Source: Lycorma delicatula (taxonomy: Eukaryota; Arthropoda; Insecta; Hemiptera; Fulgoridae). From it: a stretch of 64,000 bases of DNA. Location of the stretch: positions 199,900,034 through 199,964,033 of the forward strand of contig NC_134456.1 in NCBI RefSeq assembly GCF_047948215.1. Direction: 5' to 3'. Below the pieces are notes generated by a model. That model searched no databases. It saw only the letters and a program-made list of their open reading frames with translations, and was not told the DNA's origin. The number at the start of each line of letters is the position of its first letter. Positions within the stretch are counted from its first letter, which is position 1. The translations under genes and the position numbers were made by a program. Positions 1-12,942 of the stretch are shown here, piece after piece.

Positions 1-853
1 TATAACATTTAAAACCTATTAAAATAAAATACAAAAAAAAAATGATACATGTACAAGAAACAAGTAATAAGCATAATGTTTTCGTATACACAAATATGTT
101 AAATTAATCGTTACACAACCAGTTTATTTGACATTTAACAACAATGAGTATAAAGGAAACCGTAGTTTAACATTTGAAACTATTGTAGCATCCTATTTAC
201 TTAAAAATTAATTAAACGCTAATTAAATCACTCTAGATGTTAGGAATCTGCTTTATGACTTCACTATATACCCACAATGCAATTGATAGATTTCATTTGA
301 AACATTTCTAATGATGTACGATGGTTTTGTCGCACGAGTCTGTTATAATATCTCTCATGAAGATTAATCAGTATTCGACATCAATGAAATCTTTCAGATG
401 TTTAAGTGTAAATATTTTTTGGAAAACTAATGTCATACAAAATGATGTAATGAAATAATACTTTTTGCAAAAAGCAAACTATTATTGCGATCTATGTTAA
501 AATGTGATCACACGTATAATCGCCATACTATAGAATGTTAATATAATATAAAGACAACCTAAGATCTGTAGATTTTGATATGAAAGTAACATACATACTC
601 GTACTTTGCAAGTATTATTTATTTTCTTACATAACAAATTGTTTTTATTTTATTTACATTTTTAGTTTTATTTTTCCATCGATTGATTGATTTTGGTAAC
701 TTCGATATCATCAATTTTATGAAAATTTCTGTTTCATTATGTAACCTCCCAGTTGTTAAAATTTTCAAATTTTTATGAACTGCATTAGATTTCTCGATGT
801 TTGACTAGCTTTGTAGACTTATCCCACTAAATCTTCTTACCAAACGAAATTTA

Positions 854-1195
854 TTGAACATAATCTACAACCATCAGATTAATTTTAATACATTTTCTAA
901 TATATTTAAATCCATCGCTTTTCCTATTTATTTACAAATTATTTTAGTAGCAATCCTATCGCACATAATTCTCTCTCAAAAACTCAAATTCCTAGTAAAT
1001 ATTTTAAAGAACAGTTTTCAATTCCCTATAAGGAATATCTTAGAAGAAAACTTATGGCGGTTAAAGTTAGTTTCTACTTTTTTTCTAACTTGTATTATCC
1101 TCTCTAATTTTATTATCTATAGAGCAGAATCATATTCATTCACAATTATAATATTCGCAGTCTTACTCCGATCTACACCTATTTCTGATCAATGA
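854..1195 (+). other. unassigned 113-codon ORF, hydrophobic
   Basis: This is an ATG-to-stop open frame that I do not recognise. The predicted peptide has two or three hydrophobic stretches, roughly residues 20-42, 68-90 and 94-105, that could be membrane segments. Short membrane-rich exons of this kind occur in insect chemoreceptor genes, but I see no family motif, neighbouring exon or strong splice signal. In DNA this AT-rich, Ile/Leu/Phe-rich frames arise easily by chance, so a random ORF is the more likely explanation. Confidence 0.15.
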
Positions 1196-1729
1196 ACGCT
1201 AAAAAAATCTTAACATCATATTCTCACGAACAAATAAATTGTTTACGAATGAATTAATCGATTAAAAAACTTAATACTTACATTACCGTTGTTTTTCTTC
1301 CTTTTGAATTACTGTAAAAATTACTCTTTCCCTTAATTTTTAATTACAATAGTATAATTAAGTATAATAATATATTCCTTTGTAATTAATTACATAGGAG
1401 TAATTGTAAAAACAAAGGTGATTAACCACTCAGTTCATTAAAATCTACGACACGCATATTATATTTATTATCAATCCTCTTGATACATATTTATCTCAGC
1501 TATTCGGAAAAGATAAGGTTGCACAATGGGGAAGGGTCTCGTAGTTTATAGTTTTTTCCAGGTCCAAACATAACCAGGGATTTGCTTATGAAATTTGCCA
1601 GAATTTAAATGTTTATAAATTTTCACACAATCTATGATATCAGGATTACAAATATATTTTTAAATTGACAATCTTTTGGTGCGGAAACTTTATATTTATA
1701 GAATTACTTAAAGGTACTCTGTAATATTG

Positions 1730-1766
1730 TTGTTCAGTATTACAGATACTGAACAATATCTGTAAT
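1730..1766. repeat. two overlapping, mutually exclusive inverted repeats
   Basis: Arms at 1730-1740 (TTGTTCAGTAT) and 1746-1756 (ATACTGAACAA) form an 11-bp perfect stem. A second 10-bp perfect stem pairs 1739-1748 (ATTACAGATA) with 1757-1766 (TATCTGTAAT). The 3' arm of the first stem overlaps the 5' arm of the second, so only one can form at a time. No transcript is supported here, and the structure may simply be a relic of nested small duplications. Confidence 0.6.
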
Positions 1767-2009
1767 AAGTATAAGTATTATACTGTGGCTAATATTCTGC
1801 CAATAAAGGTATTTAAAAAAATAATTATTACTCAAATTATGTTAAGAATAATTTTTCTAGGAGTTATTGTTAAAACATTCAACGAAATTCGTTAATGTAA
1901 AAATATTTCAATAAAACATATAATTATATTATTCAAAGTTTTAATTAATTTCTCGACAGGTTAAATCCTCACCAGAGTTCATAAAAAACTGTTGAAATCG
2001 ATTCTATAA

Positions 2010-2043
2010 ATTAAAGTTATCAGTGTTTACTGATAACTTTAAT
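2010..2043. repeat. 15-bp perfect hairpin with 4-nt loop
   Basis: The arm at 2010-2024 (ATTAAAGTTATCAGT) is perfectly complementary to 2029-2043 across a GTTT loop. There is no T-run or gene next to it that would make it a terminator, and the host context is eukaryotic. It could be the core of a foldback or MITE remnant. Confidence 0.6.
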
Positions 2044-4394
2044 ACAATTAGTAAAAGTATTTATTTAGTTTAATAATTAAACAAATTATAAGTAATAAAA
2101 AAAAACTAAATGTTGTGTTTAAATAAAATAATTTTACACTCACTATAACGGCCTGAAAATTTTTCGAACCAACGAAAATTTGGACGATATAAAACTCTCA
2201 ATGACGGGTTAAATCAAGCAATTTCCTTTTATAATAGTACGTTCGTTATTGGATACACTGATCGATATCGGTTACGCTATCAACCAATGAAAAAAAAGTA
2301 AAGTGTTTTCATGCATTCTGTATGCACACAGCGCTATCGTAAATTATTCCCAACTCTTTCATATTTTAACTGGCGTTCGCCATGTGCCAAACCGGATATA
2401 CTAGCTCCTTATATGGTAACTAAAGCGACTTACTCAATTTAAATATTATCAATATTCGTCTATAGTACTATTATATTACATAATAACTATTAATCAATTC
2501 ATAAATGTGTCCGTGGAGTCTATTATGCGATTATTCTTTCCTCGTTTTTTTTATGTTTTAATATCGCTCTTATTTTATTTAATAACTTCTTATTTATTTA
2601 TATTTTTAATTAAACCGGAATAAACTAAAAATGTTTTTCCATAATTTGTAGACATTCTTGAACCAGATTTAATAACTTTTAAACATGTTTTCAAAAGCCG
2701 CGGTCGACCGCGACCTATGTTAATCCCAGCTGATTAACAGGTAGCTTTATTTTGTTGCACACCGAACGAACCGTGAGCAGGGAGCCCACAGCTTTAAAGC
2801 TATTATGCAATATTCTCTCTTTTCTGATCTGTTGTATTTCTCTACTTTACTATTAATTTATATCTATAATACTAAAAACAATTGATTTTGTAAGCATATT
2901 GAAGTTATACTTCTTTTGGCGCGTTAGAAGAAACTGATCAGAGTGTATTTTCAGCAAGTTACGGAAGTTGCACCCTCCGATGTAACACACCATGAAGATT
3001 TGCGCAGGCCCAGGTGGATCAGTTTGTACGCACATGCGTGTAGTGTCTAATTCAGTCAGTCATTAAATTTAATTAAGTGATTAGCACTTATTGTAAATAT
3101 AAAAATTAATAAACATAAATAAATAAATAAATTACTTGTTGTAATAAATACATATATTTTTAAACACGGATTTCTTTTTTTAATAAATTTTTTAAACGAA
3201 TTTTTTAATAAAGACAGATATTTTAAACTGTGAATATTGTTCTTCATATTCATAAGACTTTATTTATATTGCAGCGTATATTTATTTATTTTTTTTTTTT
3301 TTGTGAAAATTGTGTATCAAGATTTGAGGTTATATTTATGTAAGTATTATTTTTTATGAGTAAAATTATATTTTTTAATGACAAAAAATAGACCAGATCA
3401 GATAAATTCTTGATTTTGAATAAATAATTTTAAATTTCCAAAAAACAAAATTTTAGTTAAATCCACTATTATAATATAAAACTATTTGTATCATATTTTT
3501 CATATCTTAAGCCGCTGATAACCCTCGTGCCTATTCCATCATCATCTGAAGAATTAATAGAACTAAACTAATCAAAATATATTCGACGAACTTTGTTATA
3601 TGACGTCGTTTACAACGCCTATCGATCGTTTGATTCGGTTCAAATTTGTTTGAATGCGTAAAACATTATTTTTTTATTCACGCCAAAGAAGTATACCTTC
3701 TTACGTGCGTACATAAGTACACACGAGCTTTTTTTTTAAAACATAATTAATTAATTATTACCATTTAATCAACACAGTTAACTTTGATGTTGCGTGGTAT
3801 TTGATTATAGAAGATGTTTCTGTAGTTTTTGTATAGCTCTTTCGTTAGTGAAGCTTTTAAGTTACACTGTTAACTTCCCAACAATTTCACTCACTGTGAA
3901 AATTATGTTTCAAAAGGAGCAAACAAATTTATCATATTTGTTATTCTAATCAATACATATATATACATTAATAAAATACCTGTAAAATTAAACATAAATA
4001 ATCATCGTTTCACACAAATAATTATAAAGATGATTTTCTAAATGCCAGTTAAAAACAAACTAAAGCAAATAAGAAAGTTAAGAATTTTTTTTAAACTTGT
4101 GATTATGAATAATAAACTTTATAACCATATGAAAATATTCTAACAACAATTTCGCATGTCATTCTCAGACTAAAATACCATCTATTGGATATTATGAGTA
4201 TACACTTACCTGACTTTGTATGATATCATCTTATAAGAAGGCCTGAAAGTACCGGTGTCTTATTTCTGAAGTTGTAAAATAAAACCAACAAAAGATCGGT
4301 AACCGGGAATACGAGACAGGTGGGTTTTCTGCTCAAACAGCATAAAGAGCATTTAAACAGTATAGGAACCAACAGCATTAAAATGTAATTAATT

Positions 4395-4460
4395 GGTCAA
4401 GCCTGGTTCTGAACTGTCAACCTTCCGTTCGGAAAGGCGAGTGGTAACCATCTCTGTGTA
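4395..4460 (-). mobile_element. tRNA-like SINE head, minus strand
   Basis: Read on the minus strand, this patch has a tRNA-like layout. An A-box-like run (TGGTTACCACTCG) is followed by a short stem (CCTTTCCGAACGGAAGG) and a B-box-like AGTTCAGAACC that differs from the GGTTCRANNCC consensus at one position. The downstream minus-strand sequence toward 4.25 kb looks like an AT-rich SINE body with no recognised tail. It is not an intact tRNA gene because no acceptor stem pairs around it. Confidence 0.45.
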
Positions 4461-5505
4461 CTCGATATTCGGTACAAGTGATATATTCAACGAACGTATA
4501 TTGGACCACTAACTTTCCGATAGTATTTTTATTAAAGGGAATTTAGTTTAGTGCTTCTCTAGGTACATGACTGAGCCACTATTCATGAGAACATATAAAA
4601 TATTAATATAATATAATATTAATATCATATAATATAAATATTTTTATATTTACGTATATAAATTAGAAAGATAATGAGTTTTAATTTATTATACTTTTTG
4701 TTTTATTAATTGATACTAAAATATGTTATTGTAAACTAATTAAAAAAAAAAAAAAAAAATGTAAAACTTCTTTTAAGTAAAGTGGAAGAAAGGGAATAAG
4801 TAGTTTCAAAAAAAATTTTTTTAAGTTCTTGAAGGCTTTTAGATATTATTTCAAATATTTTTTTTAATCAAAAATAATTTGGCAGAAAAAATACCGGGAT
4901 AATAAACTATACTATATATTATGATTAAAAAAATTAGAGTGCTGTTATTAAATACTTTCAATTGCTTGTATTATGACAATAATATATGTATTATACATTT
5001 TCCTTGCATCCGTTTAATTATGCTAAATTTTTGTCGTTTAGAGGTAAATTTATTCTATATTTTTGTATTTAATAATAGTAAACAATGAAAACTTGGTACG
5101 GGAAAAAATTTTAATAAAAACCTTTAATTTAATTAAAAAATTAACCGTCAATTACTCATTTAAAAAAACGATTTTAATTAAGAACACTTCATTGATATAA
5201 AACCTAAAACGATCTTACATTGCTGAGAAAAATTACGCCTTTGAAAAATAAAAAAAACAAAACTTACCATACCCTTGTAAATTTTAGTTAAAAATAAATT
5301 ATTTCTTTGAAAATAAACCATAACGAAGAACTTTAAAAAAATGGGAATTTTAATTATTTAGATAAATTAAACTCGATGATGGTGATGGCGGAGATAGTTT
5401 ACAGGGAAACTTAAAAAAAAAAAAAAATAACAATATTACCAACATAATCTTTTATGACTGAATTAATTGATGCTTTACTAATATAGGTATTAATATAATT
5501 ATTAA
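4461..5505. other. AT-rich spacer
   Basis: No gene is supported. Contents are TA-rich low-complexity DNA (4590-4640), a poly-A run near 4741-4759 and another near 5415-5428. I see nothing else. Confidence 0.5.
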
Positions 5506-5509
5506 ACGC

Positions 5510-5670
5510 CCACTTGCATGGAGGAGTGGTAGGGTTTCTGCTTTTCATCGAGTTTTTACAAGGTTCAAAAACGAGTTACACTTGGATTTTTCACATGCTA
5601 CAAAAATTCATCTTTGATCAGCGATTGTAATCGGGCGATTACCCTGAACTTGTTTGAAAAAATAGAATAA
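5510..5670 (+). mobile_element. tRNA-like SINE remnant
   Basis: An A-box match (TGGAGGAGTGG, one mismatch to TRGCNNAGYGG) near 5518 is followed about 40 bases later by a B-box match (GGTTCAAAAAC, one mismatch to GGTTCRANNCC). That spacing is normal for a Pol III internal promoter. The following sequence runs into an AT-rich tail (near 5660-5690) with an ATAAATAAA-like end. It differs from the ACCGGGTTGG-headed SINE found elsewhere in the window, so it would be a separate family. Confidence 0.45.
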
Positions 5671-5715
5671 ATATATAAATAAATTATTGTTTTTGTTGAT
5701 ATTGTCATTCCTAAA

Positions 5716-5777
5716 AATAGTTAGTATAAGTAAGTAGTTAGTATAAGTTAGTATAGTTAGTATAAATAGTTAGTAAT
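5716..5777 (+). repeat. short tandem repeat, AGTTAGTATA units
   Basis: This is an imperfect tandem array of a 9-10 base unit (variants of GTTAGTATAA) over about 60 bases. It is typical low-complexity DNA. Confidence 0.7.
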
Positions 5778-8340
5778 AGGATTCATACATCTATCTTCGT
5801 ATGCCAAATCTAATTCGAAAAATTAAAAACGTTTATCGTTCTTACTTAGTATACTAAAAAATAACTCTGAATGTCAATTTTACCTCATATGTTCACACCC
5901 TGGCTACAACTTACCACAAAATGTTACAGCAGACTGTAACTTGGATGAATTATAGTCATAAGTCCCGAAAAAGTAATGTAAAACAACAAAATATATATAT
6001 TTTATTATTGTCCTTTGCTGAGTGTCTGCTGTGCCCATAATCCATTAAGCTGACAAAAAAACCTAGATTTTTTTTTTTAAATTCTGTCGTTATTAATTTA
6101 TAATAATTACAACAATAAAATTTCATAGTTCAACTAATTTCACCTTAAAAGATAAGGCAATTAAAGCTAAATTTTTATAATGTAACAATTAATCTTCGAT
6201 AACGGTTTTATTTGCTTCTTATATTCTCATTCGTCAACAAAAATTAAATTTAACGTTATAAAAAAAGAAGTTTTCTAATTAGCCATGGCAAAGAAGACAA
6301 AAAATCTTTTATTTAAAATAAGTAAACTTTAATAATACAAGAATTTATAACAATTTAAGATCTATGTCATTTTAAACAGTAATAAAAATACTTTGATTCA
6401 ATTTTTTTTTCGATGAAATTTGTAAGTTACAACACAGTAAAATAAGTATTAATTAAATTAATTTAGAACAGAGATTCAAAAGAATTTATTATTAAATATC
6501 TTTTTCGGTTTAAATAATTCGCATTTAACGCAACACACTAAAGGTAAAAGTGCAAAGGTGTAAAAAAACAAATTATGATTGCAGAAGGCTATATACATTG
6601 AAATACCACGACTCTCTCTGACCGCCTACATTTAAAATTTATTACATAGGTCGGCAAATCTAGATACATTAAAAGTTTAGTACTTCACTTATAATTAAAA
6701 CCACCCACGGTTGCTGTCAGCGACCTTGTTGATTTAAAACTGTAGCTATCAGAACTTTTAGTAAATCGAATTCATGCAATCTGGTTCTGCTAGTAATCTT
6801 ATGCGAGTAACTCCCATATGTGGAATAATGATCGATAAAAGATGGCATATTTTTCATTTAAATGAGAAAATTATTTTTAATTTTTACAAAATCAACAACG
6901 TCTTGATGTAATATATTTAAACAAAATGTTTAATTAACATGATATATTCATACTACAAAATCCATTTACCACTATGAAACTAAGGAGCGTCACCCTGTTG
7001 TTTCTTGAGAAAATAAATAATTATTTTGTTTTTATTAATCAGGTTTAACGTAACTCGTTTTGTCTCGAATTCTTTTTTTCTGTTGCAATGATTTATTCAT
7101 GTGAAAATAAGAGTAACATTTTGTAGTATAATTATCTTATAGATACGGTAAAATATGATAATTCTATAAAAAGATCTTCGAAAAGAAATTCTAATAATCG
7201 CAAGAATTTTACCCTAATTATCTAATCTAAATTTATAATATAATTTCCCAGAAGTAATTATCTTTTAATCTTCTGTAAAAAAATTTGGTATGTCGCTCAA
7301 TAAAAACAAGTTTATTTTATGCGAAAAAAATTTGTATTCAAAAGTAAATTAAACAGTGTTTTCAACACACTCTGATAAATATTGAAAAGGTATAAATGAA
7401 TCATTTATAAGACTTTTTTTTACTTCATTTAAAAAAAAAAACAAGTAGGATACAAATCGTTCTATATACATCATAATACACGCGGTTGATTGCAGTTAAA
7501 GTAATGGTTAGGATTCTGCTTGCTAGCAAGCAGATCTCGGTTTGAGTTCCCGGAAAAGATCTGCCACTTTTTATTTATGTATTTATTTGTTTTATCTCCC
7601 TCAGTAAAATAAGTTTATATCGGGATTATATAATATTTTATCTCTTTTTTCGATAGACATAAAGCAACGTTTAATTTATATTTATCAAGTTATGCTAAAT
7701 TATTGTTATAGTATTTTTTTAAAAATATTTTAATAAATCATTCATTGATTATATTTAGTCAAGATAAAAATATCGATTTTGCTGACTTTTTTAATGTAAA
7801 TATATTAAAATTAACAATCCTTATTGTTCCACTGCTCTTTAAAAGATTATCCTATGTTGCAAACTACTTTGAAGATGAACCTACAATTTAATTCTAGAAG
7901 TTTTAGATTTTCAAACAAGTAGTAGAAAAATACCCAGCCAAATAAGTTATCAAATTCAAATAAGTTCATTCAGTACAGATCTTTGAAATGGTTTATACGT
8001 ACCACTGATATAACAATAAGTTTAAGAAATTATACAATGAGTAAAAAGAAAAATATTAGTCCACCAGTTTTCAAATTTTTTGTTATGGTAATTTATAGTA
8101 ATATTTTATAGTAATTTCAATTATGCAAATTAATTTGTAATATTGGTAACCCTTATATACAATAATTTTTAATTTAATCCTTAAAAATTGCAGTAAAGGA
8201 TTCGATAATATAAACAACTTAATGTTTACTATATGCTGTTTACTTAAAAAAATTACATTATTAAAATTTAATCAGTTTAAGCAATTCTTTTACACTTCAA
8301 AAAATATTTCGCTATATTAATAGCGGAGTAAATGCGACAT
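5778..8340. other. AT-rich spacer with one tRNA-like patch
   Basis: No gene is supported. The only non-random patch I see is around 7489-7560. It contains a short palindromic stem (TGCTTGCTAGCAAGCA) followed by GGTTTGAGTTCCC, which resembles the anticodon arm and B box of a tRNA-derived SINE. The A box is too weak to call it confidently. Confidence 0.45.
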
Positions 8341-8349
8341 TAATACACG

Positions 8350-8379
8350 TACGCGCGCGCGCGCGCACACACACACACA

Positions 8380-8423
<44 letters not shown>

Positions 8424-8440
8424 GAGAGAGTGAGAGGGGG
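8350..8440 (+). repeat. compound microsatellite (CG)n(CA)n(CT)n
   Basis: Alternating CG runs from about 8351 to 8366, then CA to about 8382, then CT to 8419, followed by a GA-rich stretch to about 8445. The purine/pyrimidine alternation of the first two blocks favours Z-DNA. The CT block followed by a GA block can pair or form H-DNA. It is probably polymorphic. Confidence 0.9.
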
Positions 8441-8993
8441 AGGGGAGAAATTTATAATTTTTTTGACTCAGGGGACATCAAAACGATTAGACATACCAAA
8501 ATCCGAAAAGGATTCATATTTTCTCTCACATCTGTTAAACAGGGGATATCGTAAACGCTTGTATATGTACACGTTTTAATATGTAAGCACGAGTCTAGAA
8601 CTTCAGGATAAAAAAAAATATTCACATAAATTTCTGAGTTATTATGTACATCTCTTACAGTTCTAGCAAATCAAACAACTTTTCTTAGAGCTAGGTATCT
8701 TTTATTTTAATAATTAATATTCTTAATTATTGGAATTAAATTGATTTTTTAACTATAATATGAAAATTTCTAAACTCTTCATCGTTATATAATACTACAA
8801 ATTCGTTGTTCGTTTCAGTTTTCATTTTAGCTGCAATTCATTAAATTCTTCTTTCCGAATTTATTTTGTTCAAAATATGACGGCTCGGATATCTATTATA
8901 ATAAAACAGAATAAATTTATAAAATCACATTTCGGTACTGTTTAATATTTTCATTAAAAAAAAGTTTCATTTAAAAAATAAAATTAATAAATG

Positions 8994-9108
8994 ACGTCTC
9001 AGGAATTCTCGGTCTGAGTTTGTTCAAGATTGCAAATTTACTGGTAACAGTTACATAACACTTTTAAGTCCCTAATGACTGTAATTGTTGATGCGACAAT
9101 AAATAAAA
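8994..9108 (+). mobile_element. 5'-truncated SINE, type-I tail
   Basis: From CTCAGGAATTCTCGGTCTGAG through the terminal GATGCGACAATAAATAAA, this matches the 3' half of the SINE at 12631-12903. The shared landmarks are the CTCAGGAAT block, a GTTCAAGA/GTTCAGGA block, and the tail CTAATGACT..GTTGATG.GAC.ATAAATAAA. The tRNA-like head is absent, so this is a truncated copy. It defines the 'type-I' tail together with the 12.6-kb copy. Confidence 0.7.
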
Positions 9109-9109
9109 G

Positions 9110-10238
9110 GATAAAAGAAATTAAAACCATTTTTTTAATTAAAATAAAATAAATTCAATTCTTATATTTCAGTATAAATAGTTAACCTTTTAACAGTACT
9201 ATAACAGTATTTTCATTCGGTAAAAAGAGGAATTGTAACATTTATTCATTGTATTTCACAAATATTAAAACATCGCCGCTACATGTAATTCTTAGGCATT
9301 ATTATACTTTAAAAGTTATATTATATGGAGCATAAGTTGTTTAAACAGCCCTTCTAGAAGTCAATACGGTTAGGTTAATTAACAAATTAATGAGGTTATG
9401 TTAGTTTTAGCAAAGGTTACGGTCAATTGATAGCGATTTTTTTATTATAATTAGCACCATATTTACAATAGATAAATAAATAAAACTAGAAAAAAAATTC
9501 CATTTTATTCTAACAATAGACTCTTTTATCACTTAAAATTTATCTTATGATTAAATTTTCATTAATTTTTTTGTTTCGAACATAAATTTTTTTAATAATT
9601 TTTTATGAACTTAGGAAAACATCAGCAATGAGAACCAGATAATCAGATTTAGTTAAGAAAGTCTGGTTCAGTTATATAAAACAGAATTCTTTTTATTGTA
9701 CTAGAGATCTGTTTTGTTATAAAAGACCTAAACTTTGTAAATGTCTATCGACTATTTACTTATCTTACGAAACTGATAATAACATAACATTCAGTCGTAT
9801 GAAAATAGCCGCTAATTTTAGAATTAAGAAACCGTTCGGCGAAGAAAAAAAATAAATTGAATAAGAACAATTTTAATGGTATTTTCTTTAAGTAAAAAGA
9901 AAAGATAGATAGATAGATCTGCAGAACTAAACGTCTTAGAACTGTATTATTAATTTACTGCATTTTAAACAGTGGCATCGTAAAATCAGAGAATACATTG
10001 AATGCTAAAATAATTTGTCTGAAATAAGCTACTATTCCTGAATCTATAACTCTATGAGTTTTACAGAAGGAAAAGTTATGGAAATTAAATCCAGCATCAG
10101 AAGGTTGAGATAATGTAGAAGGGGTAAACATCGTCACGACATCGAAGTCTTAATATTTCATTGTTATGAAATGGTGCGTAAAGAGCCGGCAAGGGAAATT
10201 TTGAACAAAAGATCAATCTTTAAACTGTTGTACCATTT

Positions 10239-10300
<62 letters not shown>

Positions 10301-11040
10301 CGAATAAATTCACAGTAATAATTCTTACTAATCTTTAAATAACCTATTTTGATAGTAAGTTTAATTAAATTATAAGTAAAATATGAATATAAAATATTTC
10401 AGAAATATAGGGATTGAAAAATGTGGTAGAGTAAGAGGGAGAGAACGTAAGGGAGTAGTCAAATCATAAAATAAAACGTCAAATGTCAGATACAGTTTAG
10501 ATTGGATATTGGAAAACAGAAAACTGATGAAATAGAATGAAAAGAAACAAATATATATTGCACGCGATTATCACGTATGAATAATGAACAATTCGAGAAA
10601 TGACAGCACCAGACCAAAAAAATACATACGATATCAAATTTTATACTCATGTTATTTAAATTACGTTTAATAAATCCGTATAGTCATGTTTAAAAGAATT
10701 GTAGTTTTTCATACTAAACAATCTCTCGGGTGTATGGTTACTTAGTAACCAGTTTTTTCCTTTCTTTTTCCTTTCCCCATAGTAGTTTTTCCTTTCTTTT
10801 TCTTAATTATGAGAATTATGAACGTTTTTATTTTGAATGAAAAATTATTACACTAAGGAAATTTCTTCGAAGTGGGCTTTACCTTTATACATCACGTATT
10901 TAACAGAGGTTTAATTACTGACGAAGAAGCATAAATGTAGCGTATAACGTACAACACAAAATGAAATGAATAAATTCACAAAAAGTTTATTTCTTCGATC
11001 ATCCTCAAATTCAGATTATAAAATAGCTACTTCTTCTTTA
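9110..11040. other. AT-rich spacer
   Basis: No gene is supported. It includes a short (GATA)-like run near 9904-9918 and the long AT microsatellite listed separately. A few 60-codon open frames here are unremarkable. Confidence 0.5.
10251..10298 (+). repeat. (AT)24 microsatellite
   Basis: An uninterrupted AT dinucleotide array of 48 bases, preceded by three ACAT units. It is able to form a cruciform and is probably length-polymorphic. Confidence 0.95.
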
Positions 11041-11042
11041 TA

Positions 11043-11077
11043 GAATTTCTTAAAATTAGAATAATTTTAAGAAATTC
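11043..11077. repeat. 16-bp perfect hairpin with 3-nt loop
   Basis: The arm GAATTTCTTAAAATTA at 11043-11058 is perfectly complementary to 11062-11077 across a GAA loop. No gene is adjacent. It could be a palindromic duplication or foldback remnant. Confidence 0.65.
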
Positions 11078-11665
11078 AAGCTTCCTTTTGGAAAACCCGG
11101 AATAAGGCGTAACCATTAAAATATAATAAAAATTGTGATCTTTCCATTTTGTAAGAGATTTCTCCGGTTAAATGAAAATTAATTATAAAATTTTGACCAA
11201 ATTACAGAATAATGAAACAAAAAAAAATCACGAAAAGTCATTGAAATCAACTGAAAGGATGTGAAACTGAACTCCATTCTATAGATTATGCTACTTTTTG
11301 GATCTGTATAGAAGAAGACACCTGGATACATACCAATTAATAATAGAACTTTAAAATTATTAAGTATTAAAAGTATTCAGTTGTTTCTTTTGAAAATTCT
11401 ACATCTTATTCTTCCAAAGGATATTTCTAAGCATATTAGCAGCATCTTCTTTAATAGAAGAATTGGTAATGCTGTTGTTGATACTTTAACGATAACTTCC
11501 TTTGACAATAAAGTTGTCGGTGATTTACTAAAGAAGATATGCTAATTAGTAACGAAAGATCCTTAGGAAGAAAAGTAATTTGAAAATAAATCGTTTAATA
11601 ATTTTACAGAACAATAGACCTGTAAAATTATATTATATTATATTATTTAATAGTCATGTAAAATT

Positions 11666-11697
11666 ACACGGCAAAACGTAATAACGTTTTGCCGTGT
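11666..11697. repeat. 14-bp perfect hairpin, GC-richer than surroundings
   Basis: The arm ACACGGCAAAACGT at 11666-11679 pairs perfectly with 11684-11697 across an AATA loop. The arms are clearly richer in GC than the surrounding DNA, which makes a chance palindrome less likely. It is flanked by two similar TGTAAAATTA motifs upstream. A MITE core is one possible origin. Confidence 0.65.
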
Positions 11698-12100
11698 TCT
11701 TCAACGAAAAATAATATCAATAATATATATATTCTTATATAGTTATACATATTTTATTATAAATAATAAAAGAAGACTATGAAAAAAATATTTAATTAAA
11801 TCTTTATTATATATTAATAGCAAATCTTTTCACAACATTGTAGTAGTCGTAAATGACAATAAAATTACTGCAGAGTCTTCGATGTACAACAATGGATTTC
11901 TTTCAACATGGAGTTTTTTTTTAGAAACAGGAAATAAAATCAATACCTTCTAACATAATGTTGAATAATTTATGACGTAGAAATTGAAAGATGTTTTCCG
12001 TAAGAAGTATAATATAAGGTTTTCTGTCTAACATTTACTACGATGCGTGATACAGATTATACGTTTTCCCCAAGTTATCATATACTGTACTCCTGTTTTT

Positions 12101-12123
12101 ATATATATATATATATATATATA
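12101..12123 (+). repeat. (AT)n microsatellite
   Basis: A pure AT dinucleotide run of about 23 bases. Confidence 0.85.
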
Positions 12124-12604
12124 CACATGAATAGAAGAATGATTCACGGTATTCAGAATGCGATTTATGCTATGAGTGACAGGTAAAACTGCTATTCATC
12201 CAAATGTTTTACCCATCAACCATAGACTTAAATTTTATACGACGATTTCGTTTTATGAAAAAATTCATAACAGTACAAATATGGTAACACTATAAAATAC
12301 TGTTTATCTCATGTACAATCAAATTTTCTTCACAAGTATACCAATTCATAAATTTCACTTTAAAAACAGAATTTAAATATTAATATATCTATTCAATACA
12401 TTGGTTTAAATATAAAACACTGATTATTCCTTGTGAGCGTCTACTTCTAAATCAGTTACTTATTGAATTTTTTAATTTTTGCTAATGTAAATGTAAAAAA
12501 AAATTATGGTCAATAGAAATTACATTTAATTTGATCAATTTAATTTAATTTAGCTCTAAATTACAACCATCAGCTCATCACAACCGTATGAAATCAACAT
12601 TTTA

Positions 12605-12632
12605 TATACATATATATATATATATATATATA
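12605..12632 (+). repeat. (TA)n microsatellite abutting a SINE
   Basis: A TA dinucleotide run that ends exactly where the SINE head begins. It may have been the insertion target. Confidence 0.85.
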
Positions 12633-12903
12633 AGATGGTGACTAGTGGTAAACTCGTCATCGTAAATCATCTGATCTCGAAGTCGAAGTTTTCAGGTTCA
12701 AATCTTAATAAAGGTATTAGCTTTTATTCAGATTTGAATACTAGATCTTGGATACGAGTGTTCTTTGGTGGTTAGGTTTCAGTTAATCTCATGCCTCAGG
12801 AATGGTCTATTTGAGTTTGTTCAGGACTACACATTTACCAGTCGAGTTATATTACACTAAGTCGCTAATGACTTTAGTATTGTTGATGGGACTATAAATA
12901 AAG
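12631..12903 (+). mobile_element. tRNA-derived SINE, type-I tail, near full length
   Basis: A tRNA-like head with an A box near 12636 (TGGTGACTAGTGG) and a B box (GGTTCAAATCT) about 55 bases on marks a Pol III-type SINE. A shared central body (GATTTGAATACTAGATC..GGATA) follows. The element ends in CTAATGACTTTAGTATTG..ATAAATAAA, the same tail as the 9.0-kb fragment and different from the copies at 26.8 and 27.9 kb. Retrotransposition would have needed a LINE partner. The 5' edge abuts a TA repeat, and I could not define a target-site duplication. Confidence 0.75.
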
Positions 12904-12942
12904 GTATATATAAATATATAAACATTTAATATAGCTTTAGGC

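Larger units (their letters stand above)
1..4390. other. AT-rich intergenic DNA, no supported gene
   Basis: Strongly AT-rich sequence with no coding region I can support. It holds short homopolymer runs and two clear hairpins near 1.73 and 2.01 kb, listed separately. One 113-codon open frame at 854-1195 on the plus strand is also listed separately. A slightly more GC-rich patch lies near 2.69-2.80 kb, but I could not match it to any element. Confidence 0.6.

Noticed and set aside
3520..3560. Possible SINE type-II 3' fragment (CATCATCATCTGAAGAATTA)
   Set aside because: The match to the 26.8-kb tail is short and in low-complexity sequence; not enough to call.
7489..7560. Possible tRNA gene or SINE head
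   Set aside because: A B-box-like motif and a short stem are present, but the A box is weak and there is no acceptor stem, so I mention it only in the spacer entry.
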